DNA from: Rhodocyclaceae bacterium UBA2250
Lineage (GTDB): Bacteria; Pseudomonadota; Gammaproteobacteria; Burkholderiales; Rhodocyclaceae
NCBI GenBank assembly: GCA_002347285.1
Contig: DDXW01000068.1
Span: forward strand, 2,907 to 28,562
DNA length: 25,656 bases
Direction of reading: 5' to 3'
Below the pieces are notes generated by a model. That model was not told the DNA's origin. It saw nothing but the letters and a program-made list of their open reading frames with translations, and made no database searches. Below, in pieces: positions 9,115-19,786 of the stretch. Position 1 is the stretch's first letter. Each line of letters starts with the position of its first letter. The translations under genes were made by a program, and so were the position numbers.

Positions 9115-10503
9115 GGAGCGGGATCCGGCCGCGCGCTTGCCGAGGCTCGGCGGCGTCCAGACCGGTTCGAGGCGCGTGAGGATGTCGAAGTAGTTGCGCA
9201 CGTTCTCGACGAGGATCACGGCCTCGCCGCCGCGCGCCCGCCCGCTCTTGAGGCGGCTGTAATACTCGGGACGCGCCATCAGCGGCAGCACCTGCTTCAT
9301 GTCCACCCACAGGTTCGGGTCGCGCTTGAGGCCGGGCGCGAAGCGTCGCGCGCCATTGAGGTGCCCCATGCCGAGGTTGTAAGCGGCCAGCGCGAACCAG
9401 AGGCGGTCGGGCTGGCCGGTCTCCTCGGGAAGGCTGTCCATCAGAAGCAGCAGATACTTCGCGCCGGCCAGGATGCTTTCCCGGGCGTCGAGGCGGTTGG
9501 CGACCTTCATGCGGTCGGCGGTTTCCTCGGTGAGCATCATCATGCCGCGCACTCCCGTCGGCGAGGTCGCCAGGGGATCCCACTGCGATTCCTGGTAGGC
9601 CAGCGCCGCCAGCAGTCGCCAGTCGATGCCGGTGATCTCCTGCGCTTCCTGAAAGTGCTCGCGGAAATGCGGCAGACGCGCGCGCACCTTGTCGAGAAAC
9701 TCTTCGATGTCGCGTGTGTCCAGGCGATGGATGTGGCCGAAATAGCGGTCGTCGAGCAAACGCAGCGTGCCGGCGCGGCTGGCCTCCTCGATGAAGTTGA
9801 CCGCCGGTTCGCGCAGCGATTCGTTGTCGATGTGGAATGCCCAGACATAGGCGGTCAATTCCGGCAGTTCGAGCGCGATGTCGAGTTCGGGATCGAGGTT
9901 CGCGGCGATGGCGAAGTGAAGTTCGTCGGTCGCAGCCAGGTCGTGACGGCGGCGCGCCACCGTGGCGAGCAATTCGAGTTCGTCGCCGCCGCGGAACTCA
10001 CGGATGACCGGCGCGGGATCGATCGACAGCCGGCGGATCGCCTCGATTTGCGGCGCTCCCGGCATCACCGCGATCTCGCGGCCGGCGAGTCTGGCCGGAT
10101 CGTCGAGACGCAGCGCGCCGCCATGGCCGACGATCAGCTGCCATGCCGTCCGCAGCGGCTGGCTGTAGCGCAGCTGCGGGTCGCCGAGAAAGGCGGGGAC
10201 GCCTGCGGCGAAATGCACCTTGCCTTCGCGCACCAGCGCGAGCAGGGCGGGATAGTCGGGCGCAGTGATGTAACGAACCTCGGCGTTCAACTGCCTGGCG
10301 AACAGCGCGGTCAGGTCGCGACTGAAACCTTCCATGCCCTCGCTCGGCGCAGCGACCTGATGGAATACCGGATCGGCCGGCAGGCCGACGATCAGGGGCT
10401 GTTGCGGGCCCGGCAACGGCGGGGGAGCGGCAGGGAGTCCGCAGCCGGCCAGCTGGATAACGAGTGCGATCAGGCCGCAGAGCGGCACCAACTTGCGAAA
10501 CAT
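9097..10503 (-). CDS. mltF: MltF-like membrane-bound lytic murein transglycosylase (lipoprotein)
   Basis: Cleaves peptidoglycan glycan strands to 1,6-anhydromuropeptides at the outer membrane. With the start at 10503 the product is 468 residues: signal peptide with lipobox LAGC (Cys21), an ABC-type solute-binding (SBP_bac_3-like) module about 36-265, and an SLT domain about 283-440 with the catalytic glutamate E305 in AYQESQWDP, then SPTGVRGMMMLTEETA and FALAAYNLGMGHL. This two-module order is that of MltF. The frame runs upstream to 10557, but the lipoprotein signal begins at MFRKLVPL, with a modest GGGAG upstream. It overlaps serS by 18 bases tail to tail, and is divergent from tRNA-Ser across 74 bases. 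Confidence 0.92.
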
Positions 10504-10561
10504 CGACGCTCCCGCGGCAAGGATGGCGCATTGTGCCATGCGAAGGCCGCGCGCCATACGC

Positions 10562-10567
10562 TATAAT
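10562..10567 (+). promoter_or_regulatory. -10 box of tRNA-Ser
   Basis: A perfect TATAAT lies ten bases before the mature 5' end of the tRNA. No convincing -35 hexamer stands 16-18 bp upstream (TTGTGC is at 25 bp). Confidence 0.55.
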
Positions 10568-10577
10568 CCGCCGCCAC

Positions 10578-10665
<88 letters not shown>

Positions 10666-10713
10666 CCCCCTTCCCCGTTTTCCCCCTTCATACCTTTTCC
10701 CTATCGGGACGAT

Positions 10714-10754
10714 TGGCAAAAACAATTTGCCACGTTCGGGTCACGGATTAAAAT
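10714..10754 (+). promoter_or_regulatory. tusE promoter overlapped by two perfect dyads
   Basis: TTGCCA (10727-10732, 5 of 6) and TAAAAT (10749-10754, 5 of 6) with a 16-bp spacer make the best sigma-70 promoter in this gap, predicting a leader of about 58 bases before tusE. The -35 box forms the right arm of a perfect inverted repeat, TGGCAAA (10714-10720) and TTTGCCA (10726-10732) with a five-base centre. The -10 box lies in a second dyad, CGGAT (10744-10748) and ATCCG (10753-10757). Both could be protein-binding sites; neither is recognised. Confidence 0.5.
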
Positions 10755-10818
10755 CCGACAAAACAAGTAGGGTAATAAGCCCGAGCGTACCCCCAACTCC
10801 AACAGAGAGGCTTCAACG

Positions 10819-11148
10819 ATGATCAACGTGAATGGCAAGGAAATCGAAACCGACGCTGAAGGCTATCTGGCCGACTTGTCGGACTGGAATGAAGAAGTCG
10901 CCGTATTTCTTTCACAGCAGGACGAACTTGCGCTGGGAGAGAAGCACTGGCAGGTCATCAACTGGATTCGCCAGTATTACGAAGAGAACGCCACCGCGCC
11001 GAACCTGCGTGTGATGACCAAGATGATCGGCAACGATCTGGGCGAAGAGTTCGCCGACAAGAAATACCTGTTCGATCTGTTCCCCTACGGGCCGGCCAAG
11101 CAGGCGGCGCGCTACGCGGGGATGCCGAAGCCGACGGGCTGCGTGTGA
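10819..11148 (+). CDS. tusE: TusE/DsrC-family sulfur carrier protein
   Basis: Small cytoplasmic sulfur-relay protein. TusE takes persulfide from TusBCD for MnmA-dependent tRNA 2-thiouridine; DsrC serves dissimilatory sulfite reductase. The 109 residues are full length and contain the family features DAEGYLADLSDWNEEVA, EKHWQVINWIRQYYEE, KYLFDLFPYGPAKQA and the C-terminal arm PKPTGCV with the penultimate cysteine (C108). The second cysteine of true DsrC, eleven residues earlier, is alanine here (KQAARYAG), as in TusE. The C-terminal arm and FPYGPAKQA otherwise read more like DsrC than E. coli TusE. No tusBCD, dsr or mnmA genes are nearby. Upstream is an AGAGAGG-like site (about 10804-10810), and the gene is followed by a strong hairpin. 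It stands as a single-gene transcript. Confidence 0.9.
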   Translation: MINVNGKEIETDAEGYLADLSDWNEEVAVFLSQQDELALGEKHWQVINWIRQYYEENATAPNLRVMTKMIGNDLGEEFADKKYLFDLFPYGPAKQAARYAGMPKPTGCV

Positions 11149-11170
11149 TTCGACCGGTTCATTGAGCTTT

Positions 11171-11213
11171 CGCCGCCCCGCCGGCGCCGAGTTTTCGGCG
11201 CCGGCGGGGCGGC
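11171..11213. terminator. 19-bp perfect hairpin between tusE and the RND gene (repeat copy 2)
   Basis: Bases 11172-11190 and 11195-11213 are perfect reverse complements with a four-base GTTT loop, which makes a very stable GC-rich stem. It lies 23 bases after the tusE stop and directly beyond the end of the convergent RND gene, so it can serve both strands. There is no T-run after it on either strand, so it is not a textbook intrinsic terminator; it may work as a transcript-end stabiliser. The left arm (11171-11196) is also a copy of the dispersed repeat. Confidence 0.7.
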
Positions 11214-11214
11214 T

Positions 11215-14200
11215 TCAATCCGGATCGCCTTCGAGCCGCAGCGGCCCGCTGCCGGAATAGCGGTCGAGGGCGAGGTAGATCACCGGGGTGATCAGCAGGG
11301 TGATCGCCTGCGAGAACAGCAGGCCGCCCACCACCGCCAGGCCGAGCGGCTGGCGCAGTTCCGCGCCGGCGCCCAAGCCCAGCGCGATCGGCAGCGCTCC
11401 CATCAGCGCCGCCGAGGTGGTCATCATGATCGGCCGGAAGCGGATCAGGCAGGCGGCGCGGATCGCTTCGCGCGCCGCCATGCCCTGGCTGCGCCGCGCC
11501 GCCAGCGCGAAGTCGATCATCATGATCGCGTTCTTCTTGACGATGCCGATCAGCATCAGGATGCCGATCATCGCGATGATCGACAGATCGAGCCTGAACA
11601 GCCAGAGCAGCGCCAGCGCGCCGACGGCCGCCGACGGCAGGCCGGCCAGGATCGTGAGCGGGTGGATGTAGCTCTCGTAGAGCGCGCCGAGCAGGACGTA
11701 GATCACCAGCAGCGCGGCGACGATGAGGATGACCTGGCTCGCCTGCGACGACTGGAAGGCGGCGGCGTCGCCGCCCCAGCTCGTCAGGATGCCGGCCGGG
11801 AAGCCGAGTTCCCGCTTGGTGCGCTCGATGCGCGCGGAGGCGTCGCCGAGCGCGGCGCCGGGTGCCAGGTTGAAGGAGAGCGTCACGGCCTCGAGCTGGC
11901 CGGCGTGGTTGATCGACAGCGGCCCGACCTCGCGCACCGTCATGGCGACGCTCGACAGCGGCACGAGGATGCCGCTTTTCGCGCGCACATGGAGCTTGCC
12001 GAGCGCGCGCTCGTCGATGCGGTCGGCCGCGCCGGCCTGCAGGATCACCTGATAGCTGTCGCTCGAGGTGTAGATGGTGGACACCTGCCGTTCGCCGAAG
12101 GCGCTGTAGAGCGCGGAACGGATGTCGCCGATCTGCACGCCGAGCTGCGCCGCCTTGTCGCGGTCGATGGCGAGGCGCGCCTGCAGGCCGCGCATCTGCG
12201 CGTCCGTGGTGACGTCGCGGAACAGCGGGTCGTCCCTGAGGCGGCCGGCGAGGCTGTCCGCCGCGCCGCGCAGGCCTTCCGCGCTCACGCTGCGCATCAC
12301 GTACTGGTAGCGGCTCTTGCTGATGCGGCCGCCGAGGCGCAGATTCTGGATCGGGTTGATGAAGACGCTGACGCCGGGGATGGCGCGCACTTCCTTGCGC
12401 AGGCTCTCTACCACCTTGTCGATGTGCGGCCGGGTGCCGAACGGCTTCAGGGTCATGAACATGCGGCCGCTGTTGCTGTCGCTGGCATGGACGATCAGGG
12501 TGTCGACGGCCGGATTGGCGCGGATGACAGCGCCGGTGTGCTGCAGCAGCTCGGTCATCGCCGGAAAGGAGATGTCCTCGACCGCCTCGACGGTGATCAG
12601 CGCCTGGCCGATGTCCTCGTTGGGAAAAAAGCCCTTGGGCAGCGCGACGAACAGCGCCGCGGTGGCGGCGAAGGTGGCGCAGGCGAGCGCCAGGATGCTG
12701 CGCGGATGGTGCAGCGACCAGTCGAGGGCGCTCTCGTAGGCGTTCTGCACGTCCTGGAAGCCGCGCTCGAACCAGGCGGTCAGGCGCATGCCGGCGCCTT
12801 CGCGCTCTTCGTGGCGGACGAAGCGGCTCGCCAGCATCGGGATGATGGTCAGCGAGACCACCGCCGACACCAGCACGGCGATGCCGACCACGGCGGCGAA
12901 TTCGTGGAACAGCAGGCCGATGACGCCGGGCATGAAGAAGATCGGGATGAAGACGGCGACCAGCGAGACCGAGATCGAGACGATCGTGAAGCTCATCTCG
13001 CGCGAACCGCGCAGCGCCGCCTGCAGCGGCGGCTCGCCGTTCTCGATGTGGCGCACGATGTTCTCGAGCACGACGATCGCGTCGTCGACCACCAGGCCGA
13101 CCGCGAGGGTGATCGCCAGCAGCGAGATGTTGTCGAGGCTGTAGCCGAACAGGCGCATCAGCGCGACCGTGCCGAGCAGCGAGATCGGCAGCGAGAGCGC
13201 GGGAATCAGGGTGGCGCTGGACTTGCGCAGGAACAGGAAGATCACCAGCACGACCAGCGCGACCGTGATGGCGAGCGTGATCTGCACGTCGTGGATCGCC
13301 TGGCGGATCGAGACCGAGCGGTCGTTGCGCGTCGTCAGTTCCACCGAGGCCGGCATCTGCGCGATCAGGCCGGGCAGGGCGGCGCGGATGGCATCGACGG
13401 TAGCCACCGTGTTGGCGCCCGGCTGGCGCATCACCGACAGCGTGATGCCGCGCTCGCCATTCACCCAGCTCGCGGTCTTGACCGATTCGACGCTGTCGAT
13501 CACTTCGGCGATTTCGGACAGGCGCACCGGGCGTCCGCTCGGCGAGGTCGCGACGATCAGGTCGGCGAAGGCGGCGGCGTCCGCAAGCTGCCGGTTCGCC
13601 TGGATGGTCAGCGTCTGACGCGGCCCGTCGAGCACGCCGACCGGGGAATTGGCGTTTGCGGTTTTCAGGGCGGCGGCGATGTCGTCGATCGACAGGTTGC
13701 GCGCGGCGAGCGCATCGATGTCGGCACGGATGCGCACCGCGAACTTCTTCTGGCCGTTGATATTGACCTGGGCCACGCCGGGCAGGGTGGAGAGCGTCGG
13801 GGCGATCAGGTTGTCCGCGTAGCCGTTCAGTTCCGACAGCGGCATCGCGGGCGAGGTCAGCGAGAGGAAAATGACCGGCGTGTCGGCCGGGTTGACCTTG
13901 CGGTAGGCCGGCGGCGAGGTCATTTCGACCGGCAGGGAGCGTTGCGCGCGCAGCAGGGCGGCCTGCACGTCGATGGCGGCGCTGTCGATGTCGCGGTCCT
14001 GGTCGAACTCCAGCGTGATCGCGGTGTTGCCCAGGGTCGAGGTCGAGCTGATGACGGCCAGGCCGGAGATCGTCGAGAACTGCCGTTCGAGCGGCGTGGC
14101 GACCGACGAGGCCATGGTTTCCGGGCTGGCGCCGGGCAGCACGGCGGTCACGGAGATCGTCGGGGCGTCGTAGCTCGGCAGGGCGGCGATCGGCAGGCCG

Positions 14201-14289
14201 CGGTAGGCGAGCATGCCGGCGACGATGGCCGCCGCCGACAGCAGGACGGTCATTACCGGCCGGCGGATGCAGAGCTCGGAGAGGTTCAC
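11215..14289 (-). CDS. RND efflux pump inner-membrane subunit (AcrB/MdtBC type, HAE1)
   Basis: Proton-driven trimeric transporter that exports drugs or other amphiphiles from the periplasm and inner membrane. The 1024 residues match the MdtB/MdtC length. Typical features are the first membrane helix (about 11-29), porter-domain motif GASPETMASSVATPLE, helices from about 335, and the proton-relay aspartates D402-D403 in GLVVDDAIVVLENI (AcrB D407/D408). The second half repeats the fold, with GIVKKNAIMMIDFA. The start is GTG at 14289, inside a GTGA overlap with the adaptor stop, which implies translational coupling. No outer-membrane channel gene is next to it, so a TolC-like protein encoded elsewhere is needed. 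One pump gene follows the adaptor, not the mdtBC pair. It ends beside the 19-bp hairpin. Confidence 0.93.
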   Translation of the reverse strand: MNLSELCIRRPVMTVLLSAAAIVAGMLAYRGLPIAALPSYDAPTISVTAVLPGASPETMASSVATPLERQFSTISGLAVISSTSTLGNTAITLEFDQDRDIDSAAIDVQAALLRAQRSLPVEMTSPPAYRKVNPADTPVIFLSLTSPAMPLSELNGYADNLIAPTLSTLPGVAQVNINGQKKFAVRIRADIDALAARNLSIDDIAAALKTANANSPVGVLDGPRQTLTIQANRQLADAAAFADLIVATSPSGRPVRLSEIAEVIDSVESVKTASWVNGERGITLSVMRQPGANTVATVDAIRAALPGLIAQMPASVELTTRNDRSVSIRQAIHDVQITLAITVALVVLVIFLFLRKSSATLIPALSLPISLLGTVALMRLFGYSLDNISLLAITLAVGLVVDDAIVVLENIVRHIENGEPPLQAALRGSREMSFTIVSISVSLVAVFIPIFFMPGVIGLLFHEFAAVVGIAVLVSAVVSLTIIPMLASRFVRHEEREGAGMRLTAWFERGFQDVQNAYESALDWSLHHPRSILALACATFAATAALFVALPKGFFPNEDIGQALITVEAVEDISFPAMTELLQHTGAVIRANPAVDTLIVHASDSNSGRMFMTLKPFGTRPHIDKVVESLRKEVRAIPGVSVFINPIQNLRLGGRISKSRYQYVMRSVSAEGLRGAADSLAGRLRDDPLFRDVTTDAQMRGLQARLAIDRDKAAQLGVQIGDIRSALYSAFGERQVSTIYTSSDSYQVILQAGAADRIDERALGKLHVRAKSGILVPLSSVAMTVREVGPLSINHAGQLEAVTLSFNLAPGAALGDASARIERTKRELGFPAGILTSWGGDAAAFQSSQASQVILIVAALLVIYVLLGALYESYIHPLTILAGLPSAAVGALALLWLFRLDLSIIAMIGILMLIGIVKKNAIMMIDFALAARRSQGMAAREAIRAACLIRFRPIMMTTSAALMGALPIALGLGAGAELRQPLGLAVVGGLLFSQAITLLITPVIYLALDRYSGSGPLRLEGDPD

Positions 14290-15466
14290 GGTTTGGCCTG
14301 CTTGCCGGGCGTCTGTTCCGCTGGCTGCGCTTTGTCGCCTTCACTGACGCTGCTGCCGGGGCGCAGGTTCTGGGCGCCTTCGGCGATGACCTTCAGACCG
14401 GCCGTGACGGGCTTGTCCATGCCCTCGATCACCGCGATGCCATCCTGCACGAGCACGACGCGTACCGGCACGGCGGTCACCTTGCCGTCGTCGCCGATGG
14501 CGTAGAGGAACTTGCGTTCCGGGCCGGTCTGCACCGCCTGCGCCGGCACGGTGAGCACGTTTGCGAGCGTGCGCGGCGCGAGCGAGACCGTCACGAACAT
14601 GCCGGGCCAGAGCCGCTGGTCGGCGTTCGGGAAGCGCGCCTTGAGGCGGATGGTGCCGCTGGCGCTGTCGACGCTGTTGTCGATGAAGCTCAGCGTGCCG
14701 TCGCGCACCGGTGCGTCGGCTGCATCGGTGCGGGCGGCGACGGGGACCCGCCCGGCGGCCAGCGCGGCACGCAAGCCGGGCAGTTCGCGCTCGGGCAGGG
14801 TGAAGCTGACGTCGATCGGGTCGATCTGGGTGATGCTGACCAGGGCCGGGCCGCTCGGCTGCACCAGGCTGCCGGGATAGACGGCGATGGCGCCGATGCG
14901 GCCCGCGATGGGAGCGACGATTTCCCCGAAGCTGCGACTGACGCGGCTGGCCGTCAGCGCCGCCTGATCGGCATCGACCTGCGCGCGCAGGCTGTCGACC
15001 TGGTTCTGGCTGGCATCGAGCGCCGTCTGGGAGATGAAGTTGCGGCTGAACAGTTCGCGCTGGCGCTGCAGGTTGCGCTCCGCGGTCGCGAGGTCGGCGC
15101 GGCTCTTGGCGAGTTGCGCCTCGGCCTTGCCGAGGTTTGCCTCCTCGGTGCGCACGTCGAGGCTGAAGAGGCGCTCGCCCTGGCGCACGGTCTGGCCTTC
15201 GCGCACATGCACCGCCTTGATCGTCGCGCTGATCTGGGCGCGGACGTCGACCGACTGGACGGCCGCCACGGTGCCGTTGCTGCCGAGGCGGACGGGAACG
15301 TCCTGCACCGCGACGCGGGCGCTGACCACCGGCACCGCGGCCGGCCCTTTCAGCTTCGGCGCTTCGGCAGGCCAGAACCAGAAGGCGCCGGCCGCCGCGA
15401 GGGCGAGCAGGCTCGAGACGATGGCGGCGACGGCGGCCTTGCCGTGCTGACGGACGAGGAATCGGT

Positions 15467-15470
<4 letters not shown>
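14286..15470 (-). CDS. RND efflux periplasmic adaptor (MdtA-like membrane-fusion protein)
   Basis: Links the inner-membrane RND pump to an outer-membrane channel. The 394-residue product has an N-terminal membrane anchor (about 12-33) followed by proline-rich sequence, a split lipoyl/barrel-sandwich domain (VDVRAQISATIKAVHVREGQ at about 75-95 and APIAGRIGAIAVYPGSLV), a coiled-coil hairpin between them (about 108-170), then beta-barrel and membrane-proximal domains (LWPGMFVTVSLAPR, LTVPAQAVQTG). There is no lipobox, so it is anchored by its N-terminal helix. It starts with ATG at 15470, within an ATGA overlap with the ygiQ stop; an AAGAAG motif lies upstream. It ends in a GTGA overlap with the pump gene. 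The C-terminus is low-complexity (Gln/Pro/Lys). Confidence 0.92.
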
Positions 15471-17461
<1,991 letters not shown>

Positions 17462-17479
17462 GGTGCCTGGCCGGGAGGC

Positions 17480-19693
17480 TCAGTGAAGCGTCGCGAGGAA
17501 GCGCTGTGCCGCTTCTTCGGCCGGCAGGGGCTGGCTGAAGAAGAACCCCTGCGCTTCGTTGCAGCCGCTGGCCGCGATGAATGCCAGTTGCGCCTCGGTC
17601 TCGACGCCTTCGGCGACGACGCTGAGCTGGAGGTTCCTGGCGAGACCGATGATGGCCGAGACGATCGCGGCGTCATCGGGGTCGGTGGCGATGTCGCGCA
17701 CGAAGGACTGGTCGATCTTGAGCTGGTCGACCGGAAAGCGCTTGAGATAGCTCAGGCTCGAATAGCCGACGCCGAAGTCGTCGATCGAGAGACCGACCCC
17801 GAGGGCATTGAGCGCCTCGAGCGTTTCGAGCGTCTGCACGGTCGCCTGCATCAGGCTGCCCTCGGTGATCTCCAGCGTCAGGTAGCGCGCTTCCATGCCG
17901 CTGTCGGCGAGCGCGCGCGCGACGCTGTCGACGAGGTCGGGCTGGCGGAACTCGCGCGGCGACAGGTTGACGGCGATCGGCAGCGGCGCATAGCCGGCTG
18001 CGCGCCACGCCATGTGCTGCCGGCAGACCTCGCGCAGCACCCATTTCCCGATCGGCACGATCAGGCTCGAGTCCTCCGCGACGGGGATGAAGCTGGACGG
18101 CGCGATCATGCCCTGGTCGGGGTCGTGCCAGCGCAGCAGCGCCTCGAAGCCGCAGGCGCGCCGCGTGTCGATGGCGATGCGCGGCTGGTAATGGAGCCGC
18201 AGCTCGTCGCGGTCGAGTGCGCTGTGCAGCTTGTTCTCGAGCGCGAAGCGCTGGGCCGCGGCGACGTTCATCTGGTCGGTGAAGAACTGGTGGTTGTTGC
18301 GTCCCATGTCCTTGGCGTGGTACATCGCGGTGTCGGCGTTGCGCGTCAGCGTTTCCGGGTCGGTGCCGTCGTCCGGATAGATCGCGATGCCGATGCTCGG
18401 CGAGATGTGCACCTCGACCCCGGCGATCGCGAACGGGGCGACGAACGCGCCGGTCAGCTTGTGGGCGACGATCGCGGCGTCGTTGGCGTCGCCGAGTTCG
18501 GGCAGCACGATCACGAACTCGTCGCCGCCGAGCCGCGCGACGGTGTCGCCTTCGCGCAGCTCGGTGCTGATGCGCTTGCCGACTTGCTGGAGCAGGGCGT
18601 CGCCGCTGACGTGGCCGAGCGAATCGTTGATGTTCTTGAAGCGGTCGAGATCGATGAACATCACTGCGACCTTGTTGCGGCGGCGATGCGCCAGCGCGAT
18701 GGCCTGGCGCAACCGGTCGTGCAGCAGCCGCCGGTTGGGCAGGCCGGTCAGGGCGTCGTGGTTGGCCATGTGGCGCACCCGTTCCTCGGCCTGTTGCCGT
18801 TCCTCGACCTCGGCATGCAAGCGGGCGTTGGCGTTGGCCAGATCGAGGGTGCGGTCGCGCACGCGCTGCTCCATTTCGTCGTGGGCGCGCCGCAGCGCTT
18901 CTTCGGTCGCCTTGCGCTGCGAGATGTCCTCGGTGATCCAGATCGTGTTCTGCTCGCCGTCGCCGCGCTCGATCGCCTTGGCCAGGTTGCGGCACCAGAA
19001 GGTCGAACCGTCCTTGCGCGCGTTGCGCCATTCGATGTCGAGCTGCTTGCCGGCGGCGAGGATCGGGCCGGCCTGGGCGCCGAAGCGCGCGTAGTCGTCG
19101 GCATCGACGAAGAAGGCCGCCGCCGGTTGGCCGATCAGGGTACCCGGCGCCCAGCCGTACATCTCCTCCGCCCGGGGGTTGCAGTGCATGATGACGCCGT
19201 TCTGCGTGAAGACGATGCTGACCGACGCGTTCTTGAGGATCGCCTGCTGTTCGAGCAGGAGGTTCTGCAGCCGGGTTTCCGCGGCACGGCGCTCGGTGAT
19301 GTCCTCGGCGATCCAGATGGTGCCGGCGCGGGTGTTCGCCGCATCGATGGCCTTTGCATGCACGTGGGCGAGGAAAGTCGAACCGTCCATGCGCCGCATC
19401 GTCAGCTCGCCTTCGTATACCTCGCCGGCAGCGAGAAGCGGCCCGGCGACGCGCCCCATCTTGGAATAGGCTTCCGCCGATGGATACAGCACGAGGCCCG
19501 GCTGGCCGGTCAGGTCGCCATGCGGCCAGCCGAAGATCTCGGAAAAGCGCGGATTGCAATGCAGGATATTGCGGTCGCGGGTGAAGGCGATGCCGACCCA
19601 GGCGTTCTCGAGCGTCGCCTGGTATTCGAGCAAAGCCTCCCGCCAGTGCTGGGCGCTCTTCTCGGGCGTGCCGGCCGGCGAGGAAGCGAGCAT
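17480..19693 (-). CDS. PAS-PAS-GGDEF-EAL cyclic-di-GMP signalling protein
   Basis: Cytoplasmic sensor-regulator with both cyclic-di-GMP synthase and phosphodiesterase domains; no membrane segment is seen. The 737 residues hold two related PAS domains with PAC tails (about 22-135 and 145-265, each ending IWI-ED-I), a short coiled coil (about 268-310), GGDEF with the intact motif at 389-393 and an inhibitory RxxD site at 380-383 exactly five residues before it, and EAL (E517-A-L) with NLSPREF, EITEG, DDFGVGYSS, LKIDQSF and VVAEGVET. Both halves therefore look catalytically competent. ATG 19693 is chosen because the PAS frame begins there, but no Shine-Dalgarno sequence is present; eight cytosines abut the ATG. 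Next downstream, after 18 bases, is ygiQ. Confidence 0.94.
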   Translation of the reverse strand: MLASSPAGTPEKSAQHWREALLEYQATLENAWVGIAFTRDRNILHCNPRFSEIFGWPHGDLTGQPGLVLYPSAEAYSKMGRVAGPLLAAGEVYEGELTMRRMDGSTFLAHVHAKAIDAANTRAGTIWIAEDITERRAAETRLQNLLLEQQAILKNASVSIVFTQNGVIMHCNPRAEEMYGWAPGTLIGQPAAAFFVDADDYARFGAQAGPILAAGKQLDIEWRNARKDGSTFWCRNLAKAIERGDGEQNTIWITEDISQRKATEEALRRAHDEMEQRVRDRTLDLANANARLHAEVEERQQAEERVRHMANHDALTGLPNRRLLHDRLRQAIALAHRRRNKVAVMFIDLDRFKNINDSLGHVSGDALLQQVGKRISTELREGDTVARLGGDEFVIVLPELGDANDAAIVAHKLTGAFVAPFAIAGVEVHISPSIGIAIYPDDGTDPETLTRNADTAMYHAKDMGRNNHQFFTDQMNVAAAQRFALENKLHSALDRDELRLHYQPRIAIDTRRACGFEALLRWHDPDQGMIAPSSFIPVAEDSSLIVPIGKWVLREVCRQHMAWRAAGYAPLPIAVNLSPREFRQPDLVDSVARALADSGMEARYLTLEITEGSLMQATVQTLETLEALNALGVGLSIDDFGVGYSSLSYLKRFPVDQLKIDQSFVRDIATDPDDAAIVSAIIGLARNLQLSVVAEGVETEAQLAFIAASGCNEAQGFFFSQPLPAEEAAQRFLATLH

Positions 19694-19728
19694 GGGGGGG
19701 GTCAGGGAAGGCGGCGACCATCGCGCGA

Positions 19729-19757
19729 ATGATAAATCACCCGGCTGCCGCGGCCAA
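19729..19757 (-). promoter_or_regulatory. Candidate promoter of the GGDEF-EAL gene
   Basis: On the minus strand TTGGCC (19757-19752, 4 of 6) and TATCAT (19734-19729, 5 of 6) are 17 bp apart. The predicted start of transcription falls at or next to an ATG at 19721, which is out of frame with the main gene. The gap 19694-19786 to the HNH gene has no hairpin terminator. Confidence 0.4.
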
Positions 19758-19786
19758 TCGCGACTAGCAGGGAGAAGGGGAAGGAA

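Noticed and set aside
11159..14505. Long open frames (947 and 1061 codons) overlapping the RND pump gene in other frames
   Set aside because: The pump frame contains the full RND signature including the paired aspartates; the others are compositional shadows.
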